Below, piece by piece: positions 14,790-23,401 of a stretch of 64,000 nucleotides of DNA (the stretch's first letter is position 1; the number at the start of each line of letters is the position of its first letter). This DNA comes from Actinomycetes bacterium. GTDB taxonomy: Bacteria; Actinomycetota; Actinomycetes; Actinomycetales; Microbacteriaceae. The notes beneath the pieces are model-generated. The model was not told the DNA's origin and made no database searches. It was given only the letters and a program-made list of their open reading frames with translations. The DNA lies in the NCBI GenBank assembly GCA_023428065.1, contig JAEYZI010000095.1, positions 62,001 through 126,000 on the forward strand, given 5' to 3'. The position numbers and the translations under genes are program-made.

Positions 14790-16547
14790 ATGCCTCGCAT
14801 CACGAAGGTCCTCATCGCGAATCGGGGGGAGATCGCGGTGCGCGTCATCCGCGCCGCCCGCGACGCCGGCATCGCATCCGTCGCCGTCTACGCCGACCAG
14901 GACCGCGGTGCGCGGCACGTGGTCCTCGCCGACGAGGCCTACGCCCTCGAGGGCACGACGAGCGCCACCACCTACCTCGTCATCGACAAGCTCCTCTCGA
15001 TCGCGCGGCGCTCGGGCGCCGACGCCGTGCACCCTGGCTACGGGTTCCTCGCCGAGAACGCGGACTTCGCGCGCGCCGTCATCGACGCGGGACTCATCTG
15101 GATCGGCCCGTCTCCGGAGGCCATCGAGCGCCTCGGCGACAAGGTCTCGGCGCGCCACGTGGCCGAGAAGGTCGGCGCCCCGCTCGCCCCCGGAACGCTC
15201 AACCCCGTCGCGGGAGCGGACGAGGTGCTCGCCTTCGTCGACGAGCACGGCCTCCCGGTCGCCATCAAGGCGGCCTTCGGCGGCGGCGGACGCGGCCTCA
15301 AGGTCGCCCGCACGCGCGAGGAGGTGCCCGAGCTCTTCGACTCCGCGACGCGCGAGGCGGTCGCCGCCTTCGGTCGCGGCGAGTGCTTCGTCGAGAAGTA
15401 CCTCGACAAGCCCCGTCACGTCGAGACCCAGTGCCTCGCGGATGCCGAGGGCAACGTCGTCGTCGTGTCGACGCGCGACTGCTCGCTGCAGCGTCGCCAC
15501 CAGAAGCTCGTCGAGGAGGCGCCCGCGCCCTTCCTCACCGACGAGCAGCGCGAACTGCTTTACCGCTCGTCGAAGGCGATCCTCAAGGAGGTCGGCTACG
15601 TCGGCGCCGGCACGTGCGAGTTCCTCATCGGGCTCGACGGCACCGTGTCCTTCCTCGAGGTCAACACGCGCCTCCAGGTCGAGCACCCGGTGTCGGAGGA
15701 GGTCACGGGCATCGACCTCGTGCGCGAGCAGTTCCGCATCGCCGAGGGCGGCATCCTCGACTACCCCGACCCCGAGACGCACGGCCACTCGATCGAGTTC
15801 CGCATCAACGGCGAGGACCCGGGCCGCGGCTTCCTGCCGACGCCCGGCCCCATCCAGGCCATCCGCTACCCCGGCGGTCCCGGGGTGCGCATCGACTCGG
15901 GCGTCACGACGGGCGACGAGATCTCGGGTGCCTTCGACTCGCTCCTCGCGAAGCTCATCGTGACGGGCTCCTCTCGCGAGGATGCGCTCGAGCGCGCGCG
16001 CCGGGCCCTCGACGAGTTCGAGGTGGCCGGCCTGCCGACCGTCATCCCGTTCCACCGGGCGATCGTGCGCGACCCCGCGTTCACCGCGCCCGACGGCCGC
16101 TTCGGAGTCTTCACGCGGTGGATCGAGACCGAGTTCGCGGGCGAGCTCGAGCCGTGGGGCGGCGTGCTCGCCGAGCCCTCGACGCCCGAGAAGCGCCACG
16201 CCGTCGTCGTGGAGGTGGAGGGCAAGCGCGTCGCGGTGTCGCTTCCGACGACCCTCCTGCCGTCGGCCACGGTCGCCGCTCCCCCGCCGCCGCGGCGCCG
16301 GGGCGGCTCGCGCGCCGTCACGACCGCGACGGGCGATGCGGTCAAGGCGCCCATGCAGGCGACCGTCGTGAAACTCGCCGTCGCCGAGGGCGACAAGGTC
16401 GTCAAGGGCGACCTCGTCGTCGTGCTCGAGGCGATGAAGATGGAGCAGCCGCTCACCGCCCACAAGGACGGCACGGTCGGCGGCATCGACGCAACCGTCG
16501 GCGCCACGGTGTCGTCGGGCCACCTGCTCCTGACCATCGCCGACTAG
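14790..16547 (+). CDS. Acyl-CoA carboxylase alpha chain (biotin carboxylase plus BCCP)
   Basis: 585 residues, the size of AccA3-type alpha chains shared by several actinobacterial carboxylases. Biotin carboxylase domain (about 1-450): KVLIANRGEIAVRVIRAARD, the ATP-grasp loop GGGGRGLKVA, the active-site strand EVNTRLQVEHPVSE and FRINGEDPGRGFLPTPG. The C-terminal carrier domain contains the biotinylation motif VLEAMKMEQPL, lysine as acceptor. BirA, encoded 8 kb away, would attach the biotin. The carboxyltransferase and epsilon partners are at 7.6-9.4 kb. Its TAG stop also begins the next gene's promoter hexamer. Confidence 0.95.
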   Translation: MPRITKVLIANRGEIAVRVIRAARDAGIASVAVYADQDRGARHVVLADEAYALEGTTSATTYLVIDKLLSIARRSGADAVHPGYGFLAENADFARAVIDAGLIWIGPSPEAIERLGDKVSARHVAEKVGAPLAPGTLNPVAGADEVLAFVDEHGLPVAIKAAFGGGGRGLKVARTREEVPELFDSATREAVAAFGRGECFVEKYLDKPRHVETQCLADAEGNVVVVSTRDCSLQRRHQKLVEEAPAPFLTDEQRELLYRSSKAILKEVGYVGAGTCEFLIGLDGTVSFLEVNTRLQVEHPVSEEVTGIDLVREQFRIAEGGILDYPDPETHGHSIEFRINGEDPGRGFLPTPGPIQAIRYPGGPGVRIDSGVTTGDEISGAFDSLLAKLIVTGSSREDALERARRALDEFEVAGLPTVIPFHRAIVRDPAFTAPDGRFGVFTRWIETEFAGELEPWGGVLAEPSTPEKRHAVVVEVEGKRVAVSLPTTLLPSATVAAPPPPRRRGGSRAVTTATGDAVKAPMQATVVKLAVAEGDKVVKGDLVVVLEAMKMEQPLTAHKDGTVGGIDATVGATVSSGHLLLTIAD

Positions 16548-16550
16548 AGT
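16545..16550 (+). promoter_or_regulatory. -10 hexamer TAGAGT, glycosyltransferase gene
   Basis: TAGAGT ends 6 nt before ATG 16557. The TAG is the stop codon of the carboxylase alpha gene. Confidence 0.6.
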
Positions 16551-16556
16551 CCGAGC

Positions 16557-17558
16557 ATGACGCCGTCCGGGTCCACCGTCACCGGCGTCATCCCGCTCTA
16601 CCAGGGTGCCGCCTGGATCCGCGAGGCTGTCGACTCCGTGAGCGGGCAGACGTCGCCGCCCGCCGAGCTCATCGTCGTCGACGACGGATCGACCGACGGA
16701 GGCGCCGACCTCATCCCCCCGACGCCCTTCCCCGTGCGCGTCATCCGCCAGGGGAACGCAGGACAGGGCGCTGCCCGCAACACCGGCATAGCGGCCGCCC
16801 GCACCCCGTATGTCGCCCTGCTCGACCAGGACGATCTCTGGCACCCGGGGCATCTCGCCGCGCTCGCCGACGCCCTCGAACCGCATGACGATCGGCTCGC
16901 GTTGGTCACGAGCGATTTCGACGAGGCGGACGAGACGGGGATCCGGATCGCCTCCTACATCGCGACGCGGGGCACCCGCTTCCCCCACACGCTCGGGTCC
17001 GCACTGTCGACGAGCGTCAACACGCTCCCCTCCGCGACCCTCTACCGGCGCGATCACGTGCTCGACGTGGGCGGCTTCGACGTGCGCCTTCGGGGCTACG
17101 AGGACGACGACCTCCTCGTGCGGCTGCTGCGCGCGGGCCGGACTCACCGTTTCGTCCCGGAGGTCACGACGACGCATCGGCTGCACGGGCAGAACACCTC
17201 CCATTCACCCGCGTTCCTGCGCAGTCGCGTCGTCTACGCCACGACGCTGCTCGATCAGGCCGATCGCGACGGCGACCCTCATCAGCGCGAGATCGTGCTC
17301 CGGCGCTTCCGCACGTCGACCCTCGTCGACTACGGCGACGCCCTCGTGGCGCACGACGAGGAGCGCCTGCGTCTGCTGACCGAGACCTACGCGGCGCTCC
17401 TCGCCGCGGCGGGAGACCCTCCGGGGCGGATGGGCGCGCTCATGCGACGGCCGCGTCTGCTGCGCGCTCTGCTCGGCGCGTCCGCGCGTCTGCCCCGGGC
17501 GCTCAGGCCGACGTGGCCGGAGGGACTCGAGCGGCCCCGGGACACGCACCCCACGTGA
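16557..17558 (+). CDS. Family 2 glycosyltransferase
   Basis: 333 residues. GT-A fold with TGVIPLYQGAAWIREAVDSV at the N-terminus, VVDDGSTDGG for nucleotide binding and the DxD-like metal site LLDQDDLWHPGHL near residue 92. FDVRLRGYEDDDLLVRLLRA is the later acidic acceptor-site region. No membrane helix is evident, so it is probably a soluble or peripheral enzyme of glycan assembly. Sugar and acceptor are unknown. A leaderless promoter directly precedes it. The next gene is a small cupin, and a second GT2 gene faces them, giving a small surface-glycan group. Confidence 0.82.
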   Translation: MTPSGSTVTGVIPLYQGAAWIREAVDSVSGQTSPPAELIVVDDGSTDGGADLIPPTPFPVRVIRQGNAGQGAARNTGIAAARTPYVALLDQDDLWHPGHLAALADALEPHDDRLALVTSDFDEADETGIRIASYIATRGTRFPHTLGSALSTSVNTLPSATLYRRDHVLDVGGFDVRLRGYEDDDLLVRLLRAGRTHRFVPEVTTTHRLHGQNTSHSPAFLRSRVVYATTLLDQADRDGDPHQREIVLRRFRTSTLVDYGDALVAHDEERLRLLTETYAALLAAAGDPPGRMGALMRRPRLLRALLGASARLPRALRPTWPEGLERPRDTHPT

Positions 17559-17584
17559 GGAACCTTCGAGCCCGAAATCGACCG

Positions 17585-17590
17585 TATAGT
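17585..17590 (+). promoter_or_regulatory. -10 hexamer TATAGT, cupin gene
   Basis: TATAGT ends 6 nt before GTG 17597 and 12 nt before ATG 17603. The spacing supports GTG as a leaderless start. Confidence 0.55.
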
Positions 17591-17596
17591 GACCGA

Positions 17597-18085
17597 GTGA
17601 GCATGTCTCCGCTACCCGAACCCGAGTTCTCCGCCCTCCCCATCGACGGCGCTCAGCTCGTCCGCCACCGCGTCGTGCAGTACAACAGCTCGATCCTCGT
17701 CGAGGCGAAGCGCGACGGGTGGACGGGCCTCTACGAGCAGCCGGTCGATCACCTCTACTGGATCGTCACCCATCGCGGCGTCCTGCGGGACTGGGGCCGC
17801 CACGAGTACACGACGGACCGCTACTCCGTCGCCTACGGCGAGGTCGAGGTCGCCCTCGTCGACGGGCGCGAAGGGAGTCCGACGGAGGGCGAGCTCGCCC
17901 TCGTGCGGCTGCGAGCAGGCGAGGGGGAAGGTCTCCTCATCCCCCCGGGGGTCTGGCACACCTTCCGGGCGATCACCGACGACGCCGTGCTCGTCAACGC
18001 CAAGACACCGTCGTACGACGCCGGGAAGGTCGACAAGGCGAAGCTTCCGATCGACGGATCCTTCGGCTTCAGCTGGGCGAGCTGA
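17597..18085 (+). CDS. Cupin-fold protein related to dTDP-4-dehydrorhamnose 3,5-epimerases
   Basis: 162 residues. The body resembles RmlC-like sugar epimerases: GVLRDWGRHEYTTDRYSVAY, a beta-rich region, then LLIPPGVWHTFRAI, the second cupin motif, and NAKTPSYDAGKVDKAKLP near the end. RmlC-type enzymes epimerise deoxyhexose nucleotide intermediates, but the catalytic histidine-aspartate pair is not clearly placed here, so it may be a related sugar-binding or isomerising protein. Lying between two GT2 genes favours a role in nucleotide-sugar or glycan modification. It starts at GTG 17597, 6 nt after TATAGT. Its stop abuts the facing gene's stop in the palindrome TGATCA. Confidence 0.65.
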   Translation: MSMSPLPEPEFSALPIDGAQLVRHRVVQYNSSILVEAKRDGWTGLYEQPVDHLYWIVTHRGVLRDWGRHEYTTDRYSVAYGEVEVALVDGREGSPTEGELALVRLRAGEGEGLLIPPGVWHTFRAITDDAVLVNAKTPSYDAGKVDKAKLPIDGSFGFSWAS

Positions 18086-19111
18086 TCAGACCAGGCCGCG
18101 CCGCTGCCGCAGCAGCCCATTGGTGCCACCCCTCGGCACGCCGAGCAGGAACGCCGCGTACTCCCACGGGGCGGCGCCGAGCCGCACCGCGAACAGGTGC
18201 GTGCGGTGATAGAGCTCGGCGGCGTTGCGGCGCAACCACGCGCGGGCGCGCGACGGCGTCGCATCCGGCACGCTGATGGCGAGCGGCGGCACACGCGGCA
18301 CGATGGGCACCGCGAGCGCCTCGAGCGGGGCGCGATCCCCCGCGAGCACCCTCTCGCGCAGGAGCCGCTGCTCGTCGTCGCGACGCGTGAGGTAGGAGCC
18401 ACCCCCCACGATGGACGGCACGAGCACGACCGACCTCACGGGTGAGAGGGCGAACCGAGCACCCGCGGACCACGCGCGGTAGAGGTACTCCTGCGAGGCG
18501 ACGTAGCGCAACCGCCGCGCCGACCTCCAGTCGCCGAGTCGCCGCACGAGCCCCGCGTCCATGAGCCATCTCGACGCCTGGAAGTCGCTCCCGCCGACGA
18601 GATCGAACCCCTCCGCGAGGGGAGTCGCCTCGACGACGCCCGACCAGCCCGACGGGTCGGACGCGAGCTCCCGCACGCGGTAGGCGGGCGCGATCGCCAC
18701 ATCCGCCCCGCTCTCGTCCATGAGCCGCGACAGGCGCTCGAGGTGGTCGGGGAACCAGAGGTCGTCGTGATTGAGCCACGCGATGCGGGGAGCGCGCGCG
18801 AGACGCATGCCGATCGAGTTCGGCCCCGACTGGTCGCCCAGGTTGCGCTCGAGATTCACGAAGCGGATGCGCGGGTCCTCGAACGCGGCGACCGCGCGCT
18901 CCGTGTCGTCGGTGCACGCGTCGCCGACCACGAGGAGCTCCCAGTCGACGAGCGTCTGGGCGCGCACGCTCGCGATCGCGTGCGGGATGACGTTCGAGCG
19001 GTTGAAGGTCGCCATGACGATCGACACCGCGGGGCGATCGGGCGCCGCGGCCGGCACCTCCGGCATCGGCAGGCGCCGCCGATGACGGACGGGGGCGAGG
19101 GAGCGGCGCAC
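18086..19111 (-). CDS. Family 2 glycosyltransferase
   Basis: 341 residues from GTG 19111, which lies 5 nt after the lpdA-type gene stop. ATG 19066 would give 326 residues and removes a basic leader (RRSLAPVRHRRR). GT-A motifs are VSIVMATFNRSNVIPHAIAS, VVGDACTDDTERAV and the metal site WLNHDDLWFPDHL. The C-terminal half is less conserved (ARAWLRRNAAELYHRTHLFA) and has no obvious membrane span. It is convergent with the cupin gene with no bases between the two stop codons. Probably a surface-glycan transferase. Donor and acceptor are unknown. Confidence 0.78.
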   Translation of the reverse strand: MRRSLAPVRHRRRLPMPEVPAAAPDRPAVSIVMATFNRSNVIPHAIASVRAQTLVDWELLVVGDACTDDTERAVAAFEDPRIRFVNLERNLGDQSGPNSIGMRLARAPRIAWLNHDDLWFPDHLERLSRLMDESGADVAIAPAYRVRELASDPSGWSGVVEATPLAEGFDLVGGSDFQASRWLMDAGLVRRLGDWRSARRLRYVASQEYLYRAWSAGARFALSPVRSVVLVPSIVGGGSYLTRRDDEQRLLRERVLAGDRAPLEALAVPIVPRVPPLAISVPDATPSRARAWLRRNAAELYHRTHLFAVRLGAAPWEYAAFLLGVPRGGTNGLLRQRRGLV

Positions 19112-19116
19112 GCGTC

Positions 19117-20553
19117 TCAGCCCACGATGTGCATGGCGCGGGCGGCATCCGTGACGGCGCCGGAGAGGGACGGGTACACCGAGAAGGCACGCGCGAGCTG
19201 GTCGACCGTGAGGCGGTGCTCGACCGCGAGCGCGATCGGCAGGATGAGGTCGGAGGCCTTGGGCGCGACGACGACGCCGCCGATGACGGTGCCCGAGCCC
19301 GTGCGCGCGAAGAGCTTGACGAAGCCGTCCTTGATGCCCTCCATCTTCGCGCGCGGGTTCGAGGCGAGCGGCAGCTTGTAGATCTCGCCCTGCGCGAGGC
19401 CGTCCTCGATCTGCTTCTGCGACCAGCCGACCGTCGCGACCTCGGGGTGCGTGAAGATGTTGCTCGTCACGTTGCGCAGCTCGGTGGGGTTCACGGCGTC
19501 GCCCATCGCGTGGAAGACGGCCGTGCGCCCCTGCATCGAGGCGACGGAGGCGAGGGGCAGGAAGTCGCTGCAGTCGCCGACGCCGTAGATCATGGGCATC
19601 GAGGTGCGCGCGACGCGGTTGACGCGGATGTGACCCGACTCGGTGAGCTGCACGCCCGCCTCCTCGAGCCCGAGGCCCGCGGTGTTGGGAACCGAGCCGA
19701 CGGCGAGCAGGCAGTGCGAACCCTCGACCGTGCGGCCGTCGGCGAGCGTCACGACGACGCCGTCGCCGGAGCGTTCGACCGACTGCATGCGCGACTTCGA
19801 GAGCACCGTCATGCCGCCGCGCACGAAGACGTTCTCGATGACGCGGGCGGCATCCGCGTCCTCGCCCGGGAGCACCTGCTCGCGGCTCGAGACGAGGGTG
19901 ACCTGCGCGCCGAGCGCGAGATAGGCGGATGCGAACTCCGCACCCGTGACGCCGGAGCCGACGACGACGAGGTGCTCGGGCACCTCGTCGAGGTTGTAGA
20001 GCTGGGTCCAGGTGAGGATGCGCTTGCCGTCGGGCTTCGCGCTCGGCAGCACGCGGGGGCTCGAGCCGACCGCGACGACGAGGGTGTCGGCGACGATCTC
20101 GTCGAAGTCGACGCGCTTCTTGCCCTTGCCGGTCGAGACGACGAGCCGGTCGGGGCCGTCGAGGCGACCGTCGCCCGCGACGATCCGCACGCCCGCCTTG
20201 AGCAGCTGCGACTTCATGTCCTCCGACTGCTGGCGCGCGAGCAGCATGAGCCGCTGGTTGACGGCGGCGAGGTTGACGGTGACCTCGGGACGCACGGCGC
20301 GGCCGGACTCGGTGCGCGTGAAGAACTGCACCCCCAGGTCGGCCGCCTGACCGACGTCGGTCGCGGCACCCGCCGTCGCGATGAGCGACTTCGACGGCAC
20401 GACGTCGGTGAGCACCGCGGCGCCCCCGACGCCCGCGCGCTCGACGAGGGTGACCTCGGCGCCGAGCTGCGCTCCCGTGAGGGCGGCCTCGTACCCGCCC
20501 GGCCCCCCTCCGAGGACGGCGATGCGTTGGGTCCGCTCGAACTCGTAGGGCAT
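19117..20553 (-). CDS. LpdA-type NAD(P)H-quinone dehydrogenase (flavoprotein disulfide reductase family)
   Basis: 478 residues. FAD-binding GGGPGGYEAALTGAQLGAEV, NAD(P)-binding VVVGSGVTGAEFASAYLALG and the C-terminal dimerisation domain (FTHPEVATVGWSQKQIEDG, YPSLSGAVTDAARAMH) give the family. The redox-active C-x4-C of dihydrolipoamide dehydrogenases is absent: the site reads GGAAVLTDVVPSKSLI. The usual catalytic His-Glu pair of lipoamide dehydrogenases at the C-terminus is also not intact. This is the pattern of mycobacterial LpdA (Rv3303c type), which reduces quinones and not lipoamide. Start ATG 20553 is chosen by alignment with that family. ATG 20571 is possible. Confidence 0.88.
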   Translation of the reverse strand: MPYEFERTQRIAVLGGGPGGYEAALTGAQLGAEVTLVERAGVGGAAVLTDVVPSKSLIATAGAATDVGQAADLGVQFFTRTESGRAVRPEVTVNLAAVNQRLMLLARQQSEDMKSQLLKAGVRIVAGDGRLDGPDRLVVSTGKGKKRVDFDEIVADTLVVAVGSSPRVLPSAKPDGKRILTWTQLYNLDEVPEHLVVVGSGVTGAEFASAYLALGAQVTLVSSREQVLPGEDADAARVIENVFVRGGMTVLSKSRMQSVERSGDGVVVTLADGRTVEGSHCLLAVGSVPNTAGLGLEEAGVQLTESGHIRVNRVARTSMPMIYGVGDCSDFLPLASVASMQGRTAVFHAMGDAVNPTELRNVTSNIFTHPEVATVGWSQKQIEDGLAQGEIYKLPLASNPRAKMEGIKDGFVKLFARTGSGTVIGGVVVAPKASDLILPIALAVEHRLTVDQLARAFSVYPSLSGAVTDAARAMHIVG

Positions 20554-20616
20554 ACCTCGATTCTCGCGCATCCGCGGGCCGGATTCCCGCGCCCGCCACG
20601 GCCGCGTCGGGGCTCG

Positions 20617-20622
20617 TAGAGT
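20617..20622 (+). promoter_or_regulatory. -10 hexamer TAGAGT, purine nucleoside phosphorylase gene
   Basis: TAGAGT ends 6 nt before ATG 20629. Confidence 0.55.
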
Positions 20623-20628
20623 GAGGGG

Positions 20629-21456
20629 ATGCACATCGAGCATCCCCTCGACGGCGAGGACGTGGATCCGTTCGCCGTCGCACGCATCGCGGCCGAGCAA
20701 CTCGCGGAGGCCACGGGCGTCGAGAAGCACGACATCGCCCTCACGCTGGGCTCCGGATGGGCGAAGGCGGCCGACCTGATCGGCGAGACCGTCGCGACGG
20801 TGCCGGCGACCGACATCTACGGCTTCAGCGCCCCCGCCCTCGCCGGGCACGTCGGCACGCTGCGCAGCATCCTCCTGCCGAACGGCAAGCGCGCCCTCGT
20901 GATCGGCGCGCGCACCCATTTCTACGAGGGCCACGGCGTGCGCCGCGTCGTGCACTCGGTGCGCACGGCCGCCGCCGCGGGCGCCACGACGATGATCCTC
21001 ACGAACGGCGCGGGCGGCATCAAGGAGCACTGGACGCCCGGCACGCCCGTGCTCATCAGCGACCACATCAACCTCACGGCGGCGTCGCCCCTCGAGGGTG
21101 CGACCTTCGTCGACCTCACCGACCTCTACTCGCCGCGGCTGCGCGAACTCGCGCGGAGCATCCAGCCCGACCTCGACGAGGGCGTCTACGTGCAGTTCCG
21201 GGGCCCCCAGTACGAGACACCCGCCGAGGTGCGGATGGCGCGGACGATCGGCGGCCACATCGTGGGCATGTCGACGGCGCTCGAGGCCATCGCCGCACGC
21301 CAGGCGGGCATGGAGATCCTCGGCTTCTCGCTCATCACCAATCTCGCGGCCGGCATCTCGCCCGTGCCCCTCAGCCACGCCGAGGTGCTCCAGGCCGGCA
21401 AGGACGCCGAGCCGGTGATCTCCGAGCTGCTCGCGCGCGTCGTGGCGGCGATCTGA
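20629..21456 (+). CDS. Purine-nucleoside phosphorylase, trimeric type
   Basis: 275 residues. It splits inosine, guanosine and their deoxy forms with phosphate to base and (deoxy)ribose-1-phosphate. Motifs are IALTLGSGWAKAADLIG, VIGARTHFYEGHGVRRVVH (phosphate and ribose site), TNGAGGIKEHWTPGT and VYVQFRGPQYETPAEVRMAR, typical of the low-molecular-mass trimeric class. The start ATG follows TAGAGT by 6 nt. The phosphosugar mutase gene overlaps its stop by one base, so phosphorolysis and sugar-phosphate isomerisation are coexpressed. Part of a nucleoside salvage region that runs to 33 kb. Confidence 0.95.
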   Translation: MHIEHPLDGEDVDPFAVARIAAEQLAEATGVEKHDIALTLGSGWAKAADLIGETVATVPATDIYGFSAPALAGHVGTLRSILLPNGKRALVIGARTHFYEGHGVRRVVHSVRTAAAAGATTMILTNGAGGIKEHWTPGTPVLISDHINLTAASPLEGATFVDLTDLYSPRLRELARSIQPDLDEGVYVQFRGPQYETPAEVRMARTIGGHIVGMSTALEAIAARQAGMEILGFSLITNLAAGISPVPLSHAEVLQAGKDAEPVISELLARVVAAI

Positions 21457-23123
21457 TGGCCGCGGCCGCCGATCCCGTCGAGGCCGCGCGCGCGTGGGCG
21501 GAGCAGGACCCCGACGAGGTCACCCGCGCCCAGCTCGAGGCGCTGCTCGCGCGCACCGACGCGGGCGATCCGGATGCGCGCGCGGAGCTCGCCACCCGGT
21601 TCTCGGGGCGCCTCACCTTCGGCACGGCCGGCCTCCGGGGCGAGCTCGGCGCCGGCCCCCTGCGCATGAACCGCGTGCTCGTGGCGCAGGCGGCGGCGGG
21701 GCTCGCGGCCTACCTGCTCGCGCGGGGAGAGCACCCGAGCGTCGTCATCGGCTACGACGGCCGCCGCAACTCCGATGTCTTCGCGCGCGACACGGCGGAG
21801 ATCATGGCGGGCGCGGGCGTCCGCGCCATCCTGCTCCCGCGGCTCCTGCCCACCCCCGTGCTCGCGTTCGCGGTGCGCCACCTCGACACGAGCGCGGGCG
21901 TCATGGTGACCGCGAGCCACAATCCGGCATCCGACAACGGCTACAAGGTCTACCTCGGCGGCCTCGACCACGGCTCGCAGATCGTCGCACCGGCCGACGC
22001 CGAGATCCAGGCGGAGATCGTGCGCGTCGCGGAGTGCTCGATCACCGCGCTACCGCGCTCGGACGCCTACGAGATCGCGGGCGAGGAGGTCGTCGACGAG
22101 TACGTGCGCCGCACGGCGGCGCTCGTCGAGCACCCGCAACCGCTCTCCGTCGTGTACACGGCGATGCACGGGGTGGGATGGGAGACGGCGCGGCGCGTGT
22201 TCGACGCCGCCGGGTTCCAAGGTGTCGTGTCGGTCGCCGCGCAGCAGGAGCCCGACGCCTCGTTCCCGACCGTCGACTTCCCGAACCCCGAGGAGGCGGG
22301 CGCGATGGACCTCGCGTTCGCGGCCGCGGCCGAGCTCGGCGCCGATCTCGTGATCGCGAACGACCCCGACGCCGACCGGGTCGCCGTCGGGGTGCCCGAC
22401 GGCGCGGGCGGCTGGGAGCGGCTCTCCGGCAACGAGGTGGGCTGGCTGCTCGGATGGCGGGCGGCCCGGCGTGCTGCGGAGCTCGGCCTCGAGGAAGGGA
22501 CGCTCGCCTGCTCGCTCGTGAGCTCCCCCGCCCTCGGCGTCGTCGCCCGCACGGAGGGACTCGACTTCGCCGAGACCCTCACCGGGTTCAAGTGGATCTC
22601 GCGCGCCGGCGGCCTCATCTACGGCTACGAGGAGGCACTCGGCTACCTCGTCGACCCCGAGAAGGTGCGCGACAAGGACGGCATCTCCGCCGCGCTCGCG
22701 GTGCTCGCCCTGTTCTCCGAGCTGCGCGCGGCCGGCGAGAACTTCGCCGACCACCGTGCCGCGTTCGCCGAGCGCTTCGGCGCCTTCGCCTCCGGCCAGA
22801 TCTCCGTGCGGGTGGCCGACCTCGCCCGGATCCCCGAGCTCATGGCCCGCCTACGGGCCGAACCGCCGCGCGAGGTGGGCGGCATCCGCGTGGAGCGGAT
22901 CGACGACTTCGCGGGCGGCTTCGGCACCTTCCCGCCGAGCGACATCCTGCGCTTCCACCTCGCGGGGGGCTCGCGCGTCATCGTGCGGCCGAGCGGCACC
23001 GAACCGAAGCTCAAGTGCTACCTCGACACGCGGTGCGACGAGGGGACCGCCTCCGAGCGCCAGGCGACGGCCGCCGCCGCGCTCGCGGCGCTCGACGCGG
23101 GGATGCGGGAGCTGCTCGCCTGA
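21456..23123 (+). CDS. Phosphosugar mutase, probable phosphopentomutase/phosphoglucomutase (PGM2-like)
   Basis: 555 residues. Alpha-D-phosphohexomutase superfamily. The phosphoserine loop is VTASHNPASDNGYKVY, with the active serine near residue 154. The magnesium site is NDPDADRVAVG, the sugar-specificity loop YGYEEALGYLV, and the phosphate-binding RPSGTEPKLKCYL. The NGYKVY form after the serine loop is the PGM2-type pattern, a group that includes phosphopentomutases. Placed directly after PNP (stop and start share one base), it most likely turns ribose-1-phosphate into ribose-5-phosphate. Phosphoglucomutase or phosphomannomutase activity is the alternative reading. Confidence 0.85.
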   Translation: MAAAADPVEAARAWAEQDPDEVTRAQLEALLARTDAGDPDARAELATRFSGRLTFGTAGLRGELGAGPLRMNRVLVAQAAAGLAAYLLARGEHPSVVIGYDGRRNSDVFARDTAEIMAGAGVRAILLPRLLPTPVLAFAVRHLDTSAGVMVTASHNPASDNGYKVYLGGLDHGSQIVAPADAEIQAEIVRVAECSITALPRSDAYEIAGEEVVDEYVRRTAALVEHPQPLSVVYTAMHGVGWETARRVFDAAGFQGVVSVAAQQEPDASFPTVDFPNPEEAGAMDLAFAAAAELGADLVIANDPDADRVAVGVPDGAGGWERLSGNEVGWLLGWRAARRAAELGLEEGTLACSLVSSPALGVVARTEGLDFAETLTGFKWISRAGGLIYGYEEALGYLVDPEKVRDKDGISAALAVLALFSELRAAGENFADHRAAFAERFGAFASGQISVRVADLARIPELMARLRAEPPREVGGIRVERIDDFAGGFGTFPPSDILRFHLAGGSRVIVRPSGTEPKLKCYLDTRCDEGTASERQATAAAALAALDAGMRELLA

Positions 23124-23128
23124 CCGGT

Positions 23129-23401
23129 TCAGCCGAGCGCGAGCTCGAGCTTGCGCTGCAGCTCCGCGGTGTCGAAGTAGTTCTCGACGACCACGACGTC
23201 GGCGAAGGTGCGGCCGATCGTCTCGACGAACTCGGGGCTCGTGAGGATGACCTGCGCATCGTCGAGCTCTGACTGGAGCATCGAGACGTCGATCGCCACG
23301 ACGCGGGCGTCGATCCCGAGCCGCTGCAGCACGCGCTCGGTGTTGATCTTCAGGATGCCGCTCGTGCCGATGCCGGCACCGCACAGCGTGAGGATCTTCA
23401 C
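23129..23401 (-). CDS. PTS sugar transporter subunit IIB (lactose/ascorbate-galactitol type)
   Basis: 90 residues, the usual size for a stand-alone IIB. The N-terminal phosphocysteine P-loop is ILTLCGAGIGTSGI, with the cysteine at about position 7. VVAIDVSMLQSELDDAQVIL and VVVENYFDTAELQRKLE follow, as in UlaB/GatB-type proteins. IIB accepts phosphate from IIA and normally passes it to a sugar bound to IIC. GTG 23401 overlaps the IIA stop (GTGA). No IIC gene is present beside it. The neighbour downstream converges (PNP-mutase operon), so the PTS part here consists of IIA and IIB alone. Confidence 0.85.
   Translation of the reverse strand: MKILTLCGAGIGTSGILKINTERVLQRLGIDARVVAIDVSMLQSELDDAQVILTSPEFVETIGRTFADVVVVENYFDTAELQRKLELALG

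Noticed and set aside
14619..17204. Long minus-strand frame opposite the carboxylase alpha gene
   Set aside because: The plus-strand gene has every biotin carboxylase and BCCP motif. The opposite frame has none and is compositionally biased.
19117..20553. Calling this gene dihydrolipoamide dehydrogenase (E3)
   Set aside because: The redox-active cysteine pair is absent, so the E3 reaction is not possible by the known mechanism.
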